Origin: Anaerolineales bacterium
Lineage (GTDB): Bacteria > Chloroflexota > Anaerolineae > Epilineales > JAANWY01
NCBI GenBank assembly: GCA_018263655.1
Contig: JAANWY010000329.1
Span: 1-7,814 of the forward strand
DNA: 7,814 nt
Direction of reading: 5' to 3'
Within the stretch, counting starts at the first letter, position 1; each line of letters starts with the position of its first letter. Below, piece by piece: positions 1 through 6,181 of the stretch. The translations under genes were made by a program, and so were the position numbers. The notes under the pieces were generated by a model. That model saw only the letters and a list, made by a program, of their open reading frames with translations, searched no databases and was not told where the DNA came from.

Positions 1-1
1 G

Positions 2-727
2 ACCACTGCGCAGAGCTTCACGGCTGGCGTGATCCTGGAACAGGTCAAGCGCAGCCCTCTGGCTGGCCAGGCCGGCCGGCTCCAGCCTCTGGACGTGCGG
101 TTTCGAGTTCTCTACAATCCTGATCTGAAAAGCATTGTCTTTATGGTGCCGGGACTGGTGGGATTGATCCTGCAACAGCAGACGTTGGTCCTCACCGCCT
201 TCGCCATCGTGCGAGAACGGGAGGTCGGTACCATCGAACAACTGTTGGTCACGCCCATCCGACCGTGGGAACTGATGTTGGGTAAGATGATTCCCAACAT
301 TCTTATCTCCTTCGTCAATATGGGCACAATCCTGGTTCTGGGATTGACATGGTTCCACGTGCCCTTCAACGGAAACATCTGGCTTTTCCTTGCCCTGTCC
401 TTTCTCTTCGTCTTTTCTTCCCTAGGGCTCGGCATCTTCGTGTCAACCCTTGCGACTTCCCAGAAGCAAGCTCAGCAGTTGGCGAATTTCATCATTCTGC
501 CGGCCATCATGCTGTCTGGCTACATCTTTCCCCGCGAGGCGATGCCCGTCGTGGTGCAGTGGATGGGCAACTTCATACCGCTGACCTATTTCCTCCGGAT
601 CAGCCGGGGCATTATGACGAAGGGGGTAGGCTTCGCGTCGGTACAGGACTCGGTCGTCACACTGGTCATCTTCGGGTTGGCAGTGTTTGCCATCAGTGCG
701 CGCACCTTCCGGACACGCTTGGACTGA
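2..727 (+). CDS. ABC-2 type export permease, C-terminal part (5' end outside the window)
   Basis: This is a membrane subunit of an ABC exporter of the YbhR/YbhS/YhhJ type (ABC2_membrane_3-like). The frame is open to the left edge, so the first membrane helix and most of the large extracytoplasmic domain are missing; 241 codons are visible. The GTG at 29 is an internal codon, not a start. The visible part begins with the end of the extracytoplasmic region (RVLYNPDLKS), then a membrane segment (VFMVPGLVGLILQQQTLVLT), then the family's hallmark cytoplasmic coupling helix, EREVGTIEQLLVTPI, followed by four further hydrophobic segments. An FP-type re-entrant loop (SGYIFPREAMP) and the PLTYFLRISRGIM motif precede the last helix, as in relatives. 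The gene ends in TGA. It would pair with a second permease and with ATPases like those at 2050-4025. The 89-bp spacer that follows contains a foldback, so co-transcription with the downstream genes is possible but not certain. Confidence 0.93.
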   Translation, partial: TTAQSFTAGVILEQVKRSPLAGQAGRLQPLDVRFRVLYNPDLKSIVFMVPGLVGLILQQQTLVLTAFAIVREREVGTIEQLLVTPIRPWELMLGKMIPNILISFVNMGTILVLGLTWFHVPFNGNIWLFLALSFLFVFSSLGLGIFVSTLATSQKQAQQLANFIILPAIMLSGYIFPREAMPVVVQWMGNFIPLTYFLRISRGIMTKGVGFASVQDSVVTLVIFGLAVFAISARTFRTRLD

Positions 728-739
728 CACGGTCCCAAT

Positions 740-777
740 GAAATGAGAAATTAAGAGCGAGAACCGCTTCTCATTTC
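740..777. repeat. Foldback in the permease-hydrolase spacer
   Basis: GAAATGAGAA (740-749) is the perfect reverse complement of TTCTCATTTC (768-777), giving a 10-bp stem with an 18-nt interior. A nested AGCG/CGCT pair (756-759/765-768) competes for one base. AGAAATTA also recurs in inverted form just outside the right arm, so an alternative register exists. The right side is T-rich but has no clean U-run, so this is a weak terminator candidate at best. It may equally be a small dispersed intergenic repeat. Confidence 0.5.
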
Positions 778-797
778 TAATTTCTGATTGAACCAAT

Positions 798-803
798 AGG
801 AGG
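798..803 (+). promoter_or_regulatory. Shine-Dalgarno of the hydrolase gene, long spacer
   Basis: A full AGGAGG lies 13 nt before the ATG at 817. This is longer than the usual 5-9 nt, but no ATG, GTG or TTG lies between the two, and the ATG opens directly into a signal peptide. The start is therefore well supported. Confidence 0.7.
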
Positions 804-816
804 TCAAAACGAATCC

Positions 817-2043
817 ATGTCACGGTTCATTCGGCTGAACCTGGTGATTCTGATCCTCGTCGGTAGCCTGCTCGCGTACCCGGCGCCGGCGACATACGGG
901 GGGAGTAACTGCGAGCCGGATGGACGGCAGGCGAGCGGCGCCCTCTACCGCATTTGCATGCCGGAGCGGGGGGCGTGGAACCGCGACTTGGTCATCTACG
1001 CTCACGGCTACGTCGCCTTCGACGATCCGCTGGAGATACCACGAGAGGCTGCGCTGCTTTCGAAAATCGTGAACCGGTTAGGGTTCGCCTTCGCTACCAC
1101 CAGTTACAGCACTAACGGGCTGGCTGTGCGCCAAGGCGTCGCGGATGTGCGTGACCTGGTGGACATCTTCCGCACCGAACACGGCCAGCCCCGCCGCGTG
1201 TACCTCGTCGGCCCCTCTGAAGGTGGCACGATTACGGTGCTGGCCGTCGAGCAGTTTCCGGAGGCCTTCGATGGCGCGCTGGCCCTTTGCGGACCTGTCG
1301 GTGACCTCCAACGGCAGATCAACTACTGGGGCGATTTCCGGGTCTTGTTCGATTACTTTTTCCCGGACCTGATCCCGGGTAGCCCCGTCAACATCCCCCA
1401 GGAGGTCATGGATAACTGGGACACAGTTTACGTGCCGCGTATCCACACCGCTATCTGGTCAAACCTGCACGCGACCGAACAGCTCCTGCGGGTCGCTCGC
1501 GCTCCCATTGATCGGGGTGATCCCGCCTCGGTAGACGTGACAATCCTCGGTCTACTTTGGTACAATGTCTTTGCTACCAACGACGGCATTGCCAAATTGG
1601 GCGGGCAACCCTTCAACAACGTGGACCGCATCTACCGAGGCTCGGGCGACGATGCGCGGCTCAATCGCGAGGTTCAGCGCATCCAGGCTGACGCGGGCGC
1701 ACTGGCCGAGCTCGAAGCCCACTACCAAACCTCCGGACAGCTCACCACCCCCCTGGTCACTCTCCATACCACAGGCGACCCGATCGTACCTTACTGGCAC
1801 GAGTTCCTCTACCGTGCGAAGGTGGTGGAAACGAGCGCCACATCACAGCACACCAACATCCCGGTCGTCCGCTACGGCCACTGCAACTTCAAGCTCGTTG
1901 AGATGCTGGTGAGTTTCGGGCTGCTGGTGTCCCAGGTGACCGGGCAAGAGTTGACCGGTATTGAAGACGCGTTGCTGGATGTTGGCGTTGACTTGGAAGC
2001 GGATTTCGTGCCGGCCGCGCCACGGTACGATGCTCCGCGTTGA
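817..2043 (+). CDS. Secreted alpha/beta-hydrolase (esterase/lipase/peptidase-like)
   Basis: A 408-residue protein with an N-terminal signal peptide: basic MSRFIR, a hydrophobic core at about residues 8-20, and a likely cleavage after A25 (PAPA-TYGG). It should act outside the cytoplasmic membrane. The alpha/beta-hydrolase hallmarks are in order: the oxyanion-hole YAHGY (61-65); the nucleophile elbow VGPSEGG with Ser134 (codon at 1216); a candidate acid Asp321 in TTGDPIVP, placed as in lipases and peptidases; and the catalytic His355 in RYGHCNF. Residues 160-300 form a large helical insertion, consistent with a lid or cap over the active site. The substrate cannot be told; ester or peptide bonds are both possible, and no lipase- or peptidase-specific motif stands out. 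It starts after a strong ribosome site and ends 6 nt before ATPase 1, so it appears to lead the exporter operon. The ABC system is not needed for its own export, since it has a Sec-type signal. Gene family within the superfamily: not recognised. Confidence 0.85.
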   Translation: MSRFIRLNLVILILVGSLLAYPAPATYGGSNCEPDGRQASGALYRICMPERGAWNRDLVIYAHGYVAFDDPLEIPREAALLSKIVNRLGFAFATTSYSTNGLAVRQGVADVRDLVDIFRTEHGQPRRVYLVGPSEGGTITVLAVEQFPEAFDGALALCGPVGDLQRQINYWGDFRVLFDYFFPDLIPGSPVNIPQEVMDNWDTVYVPRIHTAIWSNLHATEQLLRVARAPIDRGDPASVDVTILGLLWYNVFATNDGIAKLGGQPFNNVDRIYRGSGDDARLNREVQRIQADAGALAELEAHYQTSGQLTTPLVTLHTTGDPIVPYWHEFLYRAKVVETSATSQHTNIPVVRYGHCNFKLVEMLVSFGLLVSQVTGQELTGIEDALLDVGVDLEADFVPAAPRYDAPR

Positions 2044-2049
2044 TCGGAC

Positions 2050-3039
2050 ATGACGCTCGCGGACATGGTCGTTCGAACCGAAGGGCTAAGCAAGATCTTC
2101 AGCTCCCAGCAACAGGGTGAGGTGGTTGCCGTGGCTGGGTTGGACCTCGCCGTGCCACGCGGAGAGACGTTCGGGCTCATCGGGCCGGACGGCGCCGGCA
2201 AGACTACCACCACCCGCCTGCTGGTTGGCCTGCTTAGGCCGACCCGAGGCCAGGCAACCGTTCTAGGCTACGACACGCTGCGGGAGGCCATGCAGCTCAA
2301 ACGACGCATCGGGTACATGGCCCAGCGCTTCAGCCTGTACGGCGATTTGACGGTGATGGAGAACTTGCGCTTTTTCGCCAACGTCCACGAGGTCAGCGCG
2401 GAGAGCCAGCGGAAACGAATCCCCGAGTTGCTCCGCTTTGCCGGCCTGGAAGGATTCGGGGATCGTTTGGGTAATCAGCTCTCCGGCGGTATGAAGAAGA
2501 AACTGGCCCTGGCCGGCATGCTGATTCACAACCCGGAGGTTGTGTTCCTCGACGAACCCACACTGGGCGTTGACCCCACCAGCCGGCGCGAGTTCTGGGA
2601 CCTGCTGGCAGCGCTGCGCATGGAGCAGGGGCTCACCATCTTCGTGTGTACCCCGTACATGGACGAGGCGGAGCGGTGCCACCGCGTTGGGCTGATCTAC
2701 GAGGGGCGGGTCGTCGCACAGGGGACGCCGCGGGAGATTGCGCGTCGGGTGCCAGGACAACTTCTAGACTGCCGGCCGTCGAATTTCGAGCGGGCCAAGT
2801 CGCTAGCAGATGGCTTGCCTGGCGTCCTCGAGATACAGACTTTAGGAGACCGTCTTCGTCTGTTCGTCGACGACGCGGCTAGTCGAGTGCCAGAGATTCG
2901 AGAAGCAATGGCGCGGCACGGTGTCACGACAGGCGAGCTGCGGGTCGTGCAGCCAGGGATGGAGGAGGCTTTCATATCTCTCGTCCAGCGTCAGACGGGC
3001 GCTCAGAATCTAGGCTCCGAGATTCGAGTTGGAGAGTGA
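2050..3039 (+). CDS. ABC exporter ATPase 1, like the N-terminal half of YbhF/RbbA, switch His replaced by Pro
   Basis: A 329-residue cytoplasmic ABC ATPase of the drug/multidrug-export (DRA-like) class that would power an ABC-2 permease. Visible motifs: Walker A GPDGAGKT (45-52) with Asp in place of the usual Asn, exactly as in the first ATPase domain of YbhF; Q-loop Gln92 (YMAQRFSLYGDLTVMEN); intact signature LSGGM (144-148); Walker B VVFLDEP (Asp168, Glu169); D-loop GVDP. The switch (H-loop) histidine expected before YMDEAE is Pro202 (codon CCG at 2653), so its own ATP site is probably poorly hydrolytic. Residues 230-329 are a divergent C-terminal extension ending in the family's GMEEAFISLVQ motif. 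The ATG at 2050 is 6 nt after the hydrolase stop with only a weak ribosome site, suggesting translational coupling; an in-frame ATG at 2065 is an alternative. Best seen as half of a heterodimer with the next gene. Confidence 0.93.
   Translation: MTLADMVVRTEGLSKIFSSQQQGEVVAVAGLDLAVPRGETFGLIGPDGAGKTTTTRLLVGLLRPTRGQATVLGYDTLREAMQLKRRIGYMAQRFSLYGDLTVMENLRFFANVHEVSAESQRKRIPELLRFAGLEGFGDRLGNQLSGGMKKKLALAGMLIHNPEVVFLDEPTLGVDPTSRREFWDLLAALRMEQGLTIFVCTPYMDEAERCHRVGLIYEGRVVAQGTPREIARRVPGQLLDCRPSNFERAKSLADGLPGVLEIQTLGDRLRLFVDDAASRVPEIREAMARHGVTTGELRVVQPGMEEAFISLVQRQTGAQNLGSEIRVGE
3031..3036 (+). promoter_or_regulatory. Shine-Dalgarno deciding the ATPase 2 start
   Basis: GGAGAG lies 5 nt before the GTG at 3042. 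The other possible start, GTG at 3036, overlaps the ATPase 1 stop as GTGA but has this same motif directly against it, with no usable spacer. The SD therefore favours 3042; the overlap arrangement favours 3036. The difference is two residues. Confidence 0.55.
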
Positions 3040-3041
3040 CC

Positions 3042-4025
<984 letters not shown>

Positions 4026-5417
4026 GTGGAGCAACCACTGATCTCCCGGCTCCGCTCGACAATGAGCGGCCGATCGCTGGCAATCTTGACCAGTGCGATC
4101 GTGGTTCTCGCCCTCCTGATGGGGGGCGCCAGCCTATTTGATCGTTGGCAGATCGCGGTCCCCTCGTCACCGGCCAGCAGCCTCCGCCCGTCGGGTTCCC
4201 GTGCACAGCCGAAAGTTGTATCCGGCCTTATCGAGGCCGACGCCGTCCTCATCAGCACAGAAGTGCCGGGGCGTGTGGAAACGCTGCACGTGGAGGAGGG
4301 CGACGCCGTCTCGACCGGCCAGGTGCTGGCACAGCTTGACACTTCCACTTTGGATGCCGAGATTCAGCAGGCTGAAGCCGCGCTACGGACCGCGGAGGCG
4401 AAACTTGCGGCCGGGAAAGCCGGCGCCCGCAGCCAGGAGATTGAGATTGCAGAGGAGTCCGTCACCATTGCCGAAGAGGGGGTCGCATCTGCCGAGAAGG
4501 TGGTGGAGATGACCCAAGGCAGGGTCAGGAGCGCACAGGCAACGTTGCAGGCTGCTCAGGCCGAACTAGAGAAACTCCAGGCCGGCCCCGACCCATACGA
4601 AATTGCCCTGGCGGAGACGCAACTCGAACAAGCCAAGCAACGGTTGCGCGTCGCATGGGCGGTGCGCGATAGCACTGGTGGAGCCCAGCAGCGAGGTGAG
4701 GTCCCCGAGGGAAGCTACGAGAGCACCCAGGCTGCGGTCTCGCGCGCAGAGGTTCAGGTCCGCATTGCCCAATTGCAATTGGAGAAACTGAAAGCCGGCC
4801 CTCGCTCAGAGGAACTAGCGGCGGCGCAAGTGGCTGTAGAGGCCGCCGAAGCGGGGGTCGACGCTGCCAAGGCCCAGGTAGTGGAGCAACAGGAGCGCCT
4901 AAAGGCAGCGCAGGCCCGCCTCCGCAAAGCCAGGGCGCAGCTAGAACAGCTAGAAGCGGGCGCCACCAGAGAACAAATCGCCGTTGTTCGGGCAGAAGTC
5001 AGCGGCGCGCGAGCGGCACTACGAATTCTACAGGTCAAGCGTGACAAGGCGACGTTGCGCGCGCCTCGCGCTGGACTCGTCTTGGAACAGGTGATTCACG
5101 TTGGAGAACGCGTGACGCCGGGCAGTGTACTACTTCGCCTGGCCAACCTGGACCGCGTGAAGTTGACAGTGTACGTGGCCGAGACAGATCTAAGCTTGGT
5201 TCACCTCGGAGAGAGTGTGTCTGTCAGCGTGGATACGTACCCCGACCGCGACTTCGAGGGCGAAGTGGTATACGTCTCGCCGGAGGCCGAGTTCACGCCG
5301 CGGAATGTTAGCACCGGAGGACAGGGGGCGAATCGAGTGTTCGCTGTCAAGATCGAGCTCCCGAACGCCGATCATGCACTGAAACCAGGTATGCCGGCGG
5401 ACGCGGCACTGAAATAG
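4026..5417 (+). CDS. HlyD-family periplasmic adaptor (membrane fusion protein) 1, YbhG-like, long coiled coil
   Basis: A 463-residue adaptor that would sit on the outer face of the membrane and extend the exporter outward. Order of parts: short cytoplasmic tail; one membrane anchor at about 17-38 (LAILTSAIVVLALLMGG); first half of the biotinyl-lipoyl domain, 67-105 (VPGRVETLHVEEGDAVSTGQVLAQLD); Ala/Glu/Gln-rich coiled-coil hairpin about 107-340 with the turn near 211-232 (GGAQQRGEVPEGSYES); second lipoyl half, 342-376 (LRAPRAGLVLEQVIHVGERVTPG); beta-barrel, 378-463, containing the EFTPRNV motif typical of YbhG relatives. It is about 130 residues longer than E. coli YbhG, the excess being in the coiled coil, which carries recurring LxAGP/AG-xxx-E turns (about 127, 185, 256, 311). 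The canonical RLS tip contact of TolC-dependent adaptors is not evident. The GTG start directly follows the ATPase 2 stop. No terminator is seen at its end. Confidence 0.92.
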   Translation: MEQPLISRLRSTMSGRSLAILTSAIVVLALLMGGASLFDRWQIAVPSSPASSLRPSGSRAQPKVVSGLIEADAVLISTEVPGRVETLHVEEGDAVSTGQVLAQLDTSTLDAEIQQAEAALRTAEAKLAAGKAGARSQEIEIAEESVTIAEEGVASAEKVVEMTQGRVRSAQATLQAAQAELEKLQAGPDPYEIALAETQLEQAKQRLRVAWAVRDSTGGAQQRGEVPEGSYESTQAAVSRAEVQVRIAQLQLEKLKAGPRSEELAAAQVAVEAAEAGVDAAKAQVVEQQERLKAAQARLRKARAQLEQLEAGATREQIAVVRAEVSGARAALRILQVKRDKATLRAPRAGLVLEQVIHVGERVTPGSVLLRLANLDRVKLTVYVAETDLSLVHLGESVSVSVDTYPDRDFEGEVVYVSPEAEFTPRNVSTGGQGANRVFAVKIELPNADHALKPGMPADAALK

Positions 5418-5447
5418 GATCAGTCTGGCCAAAAACTGTTGGACGTA

Positions 5448-5588
5448 CAGGAAGTCCGTCATGGCACTCGGAAAACCCAATTCTGATTCTGCCGCCCCAA
5501 TATCTTGTGGTTTGCCGCTTGAATCTGCCCAGATATGGGGGTGGCAAATTCAGATAATGAATTTGCCGAGCTGATGACGGACTCCCTG
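5448..5588. repeat. Foldback element A (141 bp)
   Basis: The ends CAGGAAGTCCGTCAT (5448-5462) and ATGACGGACTCCCTG (5574-5588) are inverted repeats with 14 of 15 positions pairing. Inside, 5491-5505 pairs with 5531-5545 (13 Watson-Crick pairs, one wobble, one mismatch; core CCCC-ATATCT), around a 25-nt loop. The sequence between the inner and outer stems is also loosely complementary. A competing perfect hairpin, GGCAAATTC/GAATTTGCC (5543-5551/5559-5567, 7-nt loop), uses part of the right arm. This resembles a non-autonomous foldback (MITE-like) element. No transposase gene is present, and no clear target-site duplication was found. Confidence 0.6.
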
Positions 5589-5598
5589 ACGTAGTAGC
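5586..5598 (+). repeat. 13-bp direct repeat, copy 1
   Basis: CTGACGTAGTAGC occurs here and again, identically and in the same orientation, at 5937-5949. This copy overlaps the last 3 bp of foldback element A. Confidence 0.65.
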
Positions 5599-5635
5599 CA
5601 GGAATTTCGTAACTACCCAGCCACGACTGTTGGGC

Positions 5636-5679
5636 AAGGTCTCCCGACCGCCGCCCGCTCGGCTCGGTCATGAGACCTT
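5636..5679. repeat. GC-rich hairpin nested in element B
   Basis: AAGGTCTC (5636-5643) pairs perfectly with GAGACCTT (5672-5679). After a 2x2 internal loop, GACCG (5646-5650) pairs with CGGTC (5665-5669), then CCG with CGG (5651-5653/5660-5662). This gives 16 base pairs in a 44-nt hairpin. No T-run follows, so it is not a typical terminator. Confidence 0.6.
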
Positions 5680-5701
5680 CGCCGAACGATGGCAGTGGCA
5701 G

Positions 5702-5776
5702 CTGCTAATGCGAAACCCGTTGAAACGGGTTGATTCCGGTCGGAATAGTGCGTTTCAACGCACTTCGCATTGTCAG
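5702..5776. repeat. Inverted pair of REP-like units forming a four-way (cloverleaf) palindrome
   Basis: The foot AATGCGAA (5707-5714) pairs perfectly with TTCGCATT (5764-5771), with an additional CTG/CAG pair outside (5702-5704/5774-5776). It encloses three hairpins with only two unpaired bases between them: AACCCGT-TGAA-ACGGGTT (5714-5731), ATTCC-GGTC-GGAAT (5733-5746) and AGTGCGT-TTCA-ACGCACT (5747-5764). Bases 5714 and 5764 can belong to the foot or to a hairpin. The outer two hairpins share an inverted 10-mer, CGTTGAAACG (5718-5727) and CGTTTCAACG (5751-5760), so their loops are complementary and the element can also fold as one long hairpin. Stem differences between the two arms are all compensatory. 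It is not a tRNA. Confidence 0.65.
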
Positions 5777-5861
5777 ACGGCGAATTCATTCGTCGGCTGG
5801 CGGTAGGCTGAGTAGTTACGGAATTTCTAACTTTGGCAATCGCCTGTAATTGAGGGCCGGC

Positions 5862-5915
5862 GTAGGGCGGTTTTGCTAACCGCCTCGGCAGGGTCGGATA
5901 GCAAATCCAACCTAC
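5862..5915. repeat. BIME-like inverted pair of REP sequences with GTAG feet
   Basis: Arm 1 (5862-5884) reads GTAG followed by the hairpin GGCGGTT-TTGCT-AACCGCC. Arm 2 is the reverse complement of 5893-5915: on the minus strand it reads GTAG followed by GTTGGAT-TTGCT-ATCCGAC. The arms agree at 18 of 23 positions, and every difference keeps pairing in the hairpin. GTAG at the 5' foot of an imperfect palindrome is the established hallmark of REP sequences bound by RAYT (TnpA-REP) transposases, and inverted pairs are called BIMEs. No RAYT gene lies in the window. Confidence 0.6.
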
Positions 5916-5936
5916 AAGCGGCGAAAATTAGAATTG

Positions 5937-5949
5937 CTGACGTAGTAGC
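5937..5949 (+). repeat. 13-bp direct repeat, copy 2
   Basis: CTGACGTAGTAGC, identical to 5586-5598, 351 bp downstream. The bases before it (TTAGAATTG) also resemble, in inverted form, the right end of element B, so it may be a remnant of a related terminal repeat. Confidence 0.6.
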
Positions 5950-5991
5950 GACTTATGAAAGTTAAAGAATTAAACGGGGAATCGAGGCCCA

Positions 5992-6064
5992 CGCATATGA
6001 CAACGGATAAGGCGGATTAACCGGATTTTATCCGTTAAATCCTGGAAATCCGTTGTTATATGCG
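5992..6064. repeat. Long foldback element D (73 bp)
   Basis: A 17-bp stem, 5992-6008 with 6048-6064, is perfect except for one G-T wobble (5999/6057); its core is GCATAT-ACAACGGAT. A nested stem follows: GGATT (6014-6018)/AATCC (6038-6042), AA/TT, then CGGAT (6022-6026)/ATCCG (6030-6034) around a 3-nt loop. The arms repeat a GGAT-AA/TT theme. No U-run follows. It is a dispersed-repeat candidate; a role as an RNA hairpin in the adaptor 2 leader is possible if transcription reads through. Confidence 0.6.
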
Positions 6065-6111
6065 CTGCAGCGATTACCCGATTAATTTCTTGATCTTCAT
6101 CAGTCGCTGAA

Positions 6112-6127
6112 AACGGTTGAACCCGTT
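6112..6127. repeat. Small hairpin with TTGAA loop core upstream of adaptor 2
   Basis: AACGG (6112-6116) and CCGTT (6123-6127) flank the loop TTGAAC. The segment TGAAAACGGTTGA resembles TGAAACGGGTTGA inside the cloverleaf element (5721-5733), so it may be a decayed half copy. It lies 36 bp before the ribosome site of adaptor 2. Confidence 0.3.
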
Positions 6128-6162
6128 ACTACCAACAAAGTTTGGCCATGCTGAAATAAGAC

Positions 6163-6168
6163 AGGAGG
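6163..6168 (+). promoter_or_regulatory. Shine-Dalgarno of adaptor 2, long spacer
   Basis: A full AGGAGG lies 13 nt before the ATG at 6182, the same spacing as at the hydrolase gene. No alternative start codon lies between, and the ATG leads straight into a signal-like sequence. Confidence 0.65.
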
Positions 6169-6181
6169 CTAGCGAGCAAGA

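Larger units (their letters stand above)
5600..5828. mobile_element. MITE-like element B with 23-bp terminal inverted repeats
   Basis: The outer 23 bases at 5600-5622 pair with 5806-5828: 20 Watson-Crick pairs, 2 G-T wobbles and a single mismatch (5617 with 5811). The core is CGTAACTACYCAGCC on one side and its complement on the other. The 229-bp body has no coding capacity and contains two further palindromes (5636-5679 and 5702-5776). This is the form expected of a small non-autonomous transposable element, but no target-site duplication is obvious at 5599/5829 and no transposase lies in the window. It could also be a composite of nested repeats. Confidence 0.45.
5418..6181. other. 764-bp non-coding stretch packed with foldback repeats
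   Basis: No convincing gene on either strand: the short minus-strand frames here lack ribosome sites and cross the repeats. The stretch is more AT-rich than the flanking genes and holds, in order, foldbacks at 5448-5588, 5600-5828 (with nested hairpins at 5636-5679 and 5702-5776), 5862-5915, 5992-6064 and 6112-6127, plus a 13-bp direct repeat. It separates two HlyD-like genes on the same strand. No strong promoter could be assigned to adaptor 2 within it. Confidence 0.85.

Noticed and set aside
2263..2760. Minus-strand open frame (165 codons) opposite ATPase 1
   Set aside because: Shadow of a clear ABC ATPase gene.
5459..5671. Minus-strand small ORF in the intergenic stretch
   Set aside because: It runs through inverted repeats of element A and the left end of element B, with no ribosome site and no recognisable protein features.
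5418..5700. Intrinsic terminator after adaptor 1
   Set aside because: Hairpins are present but none is followed by a T-run.
5707..5771. tRNA-like cloverleaf
   Set aside because: The fold has four stems, but arm lengths, loop sizes (4 nt) and consensus bases (T-loop, D-loop, anticodon loop) do not fit a tRNA; symmetry between arms shows an inverted repeat.
5448..6064. CRISPR array
   Set aside because: The repeats are palindromic, of different families and not regularly spaced; no identical repeat-spacer units.
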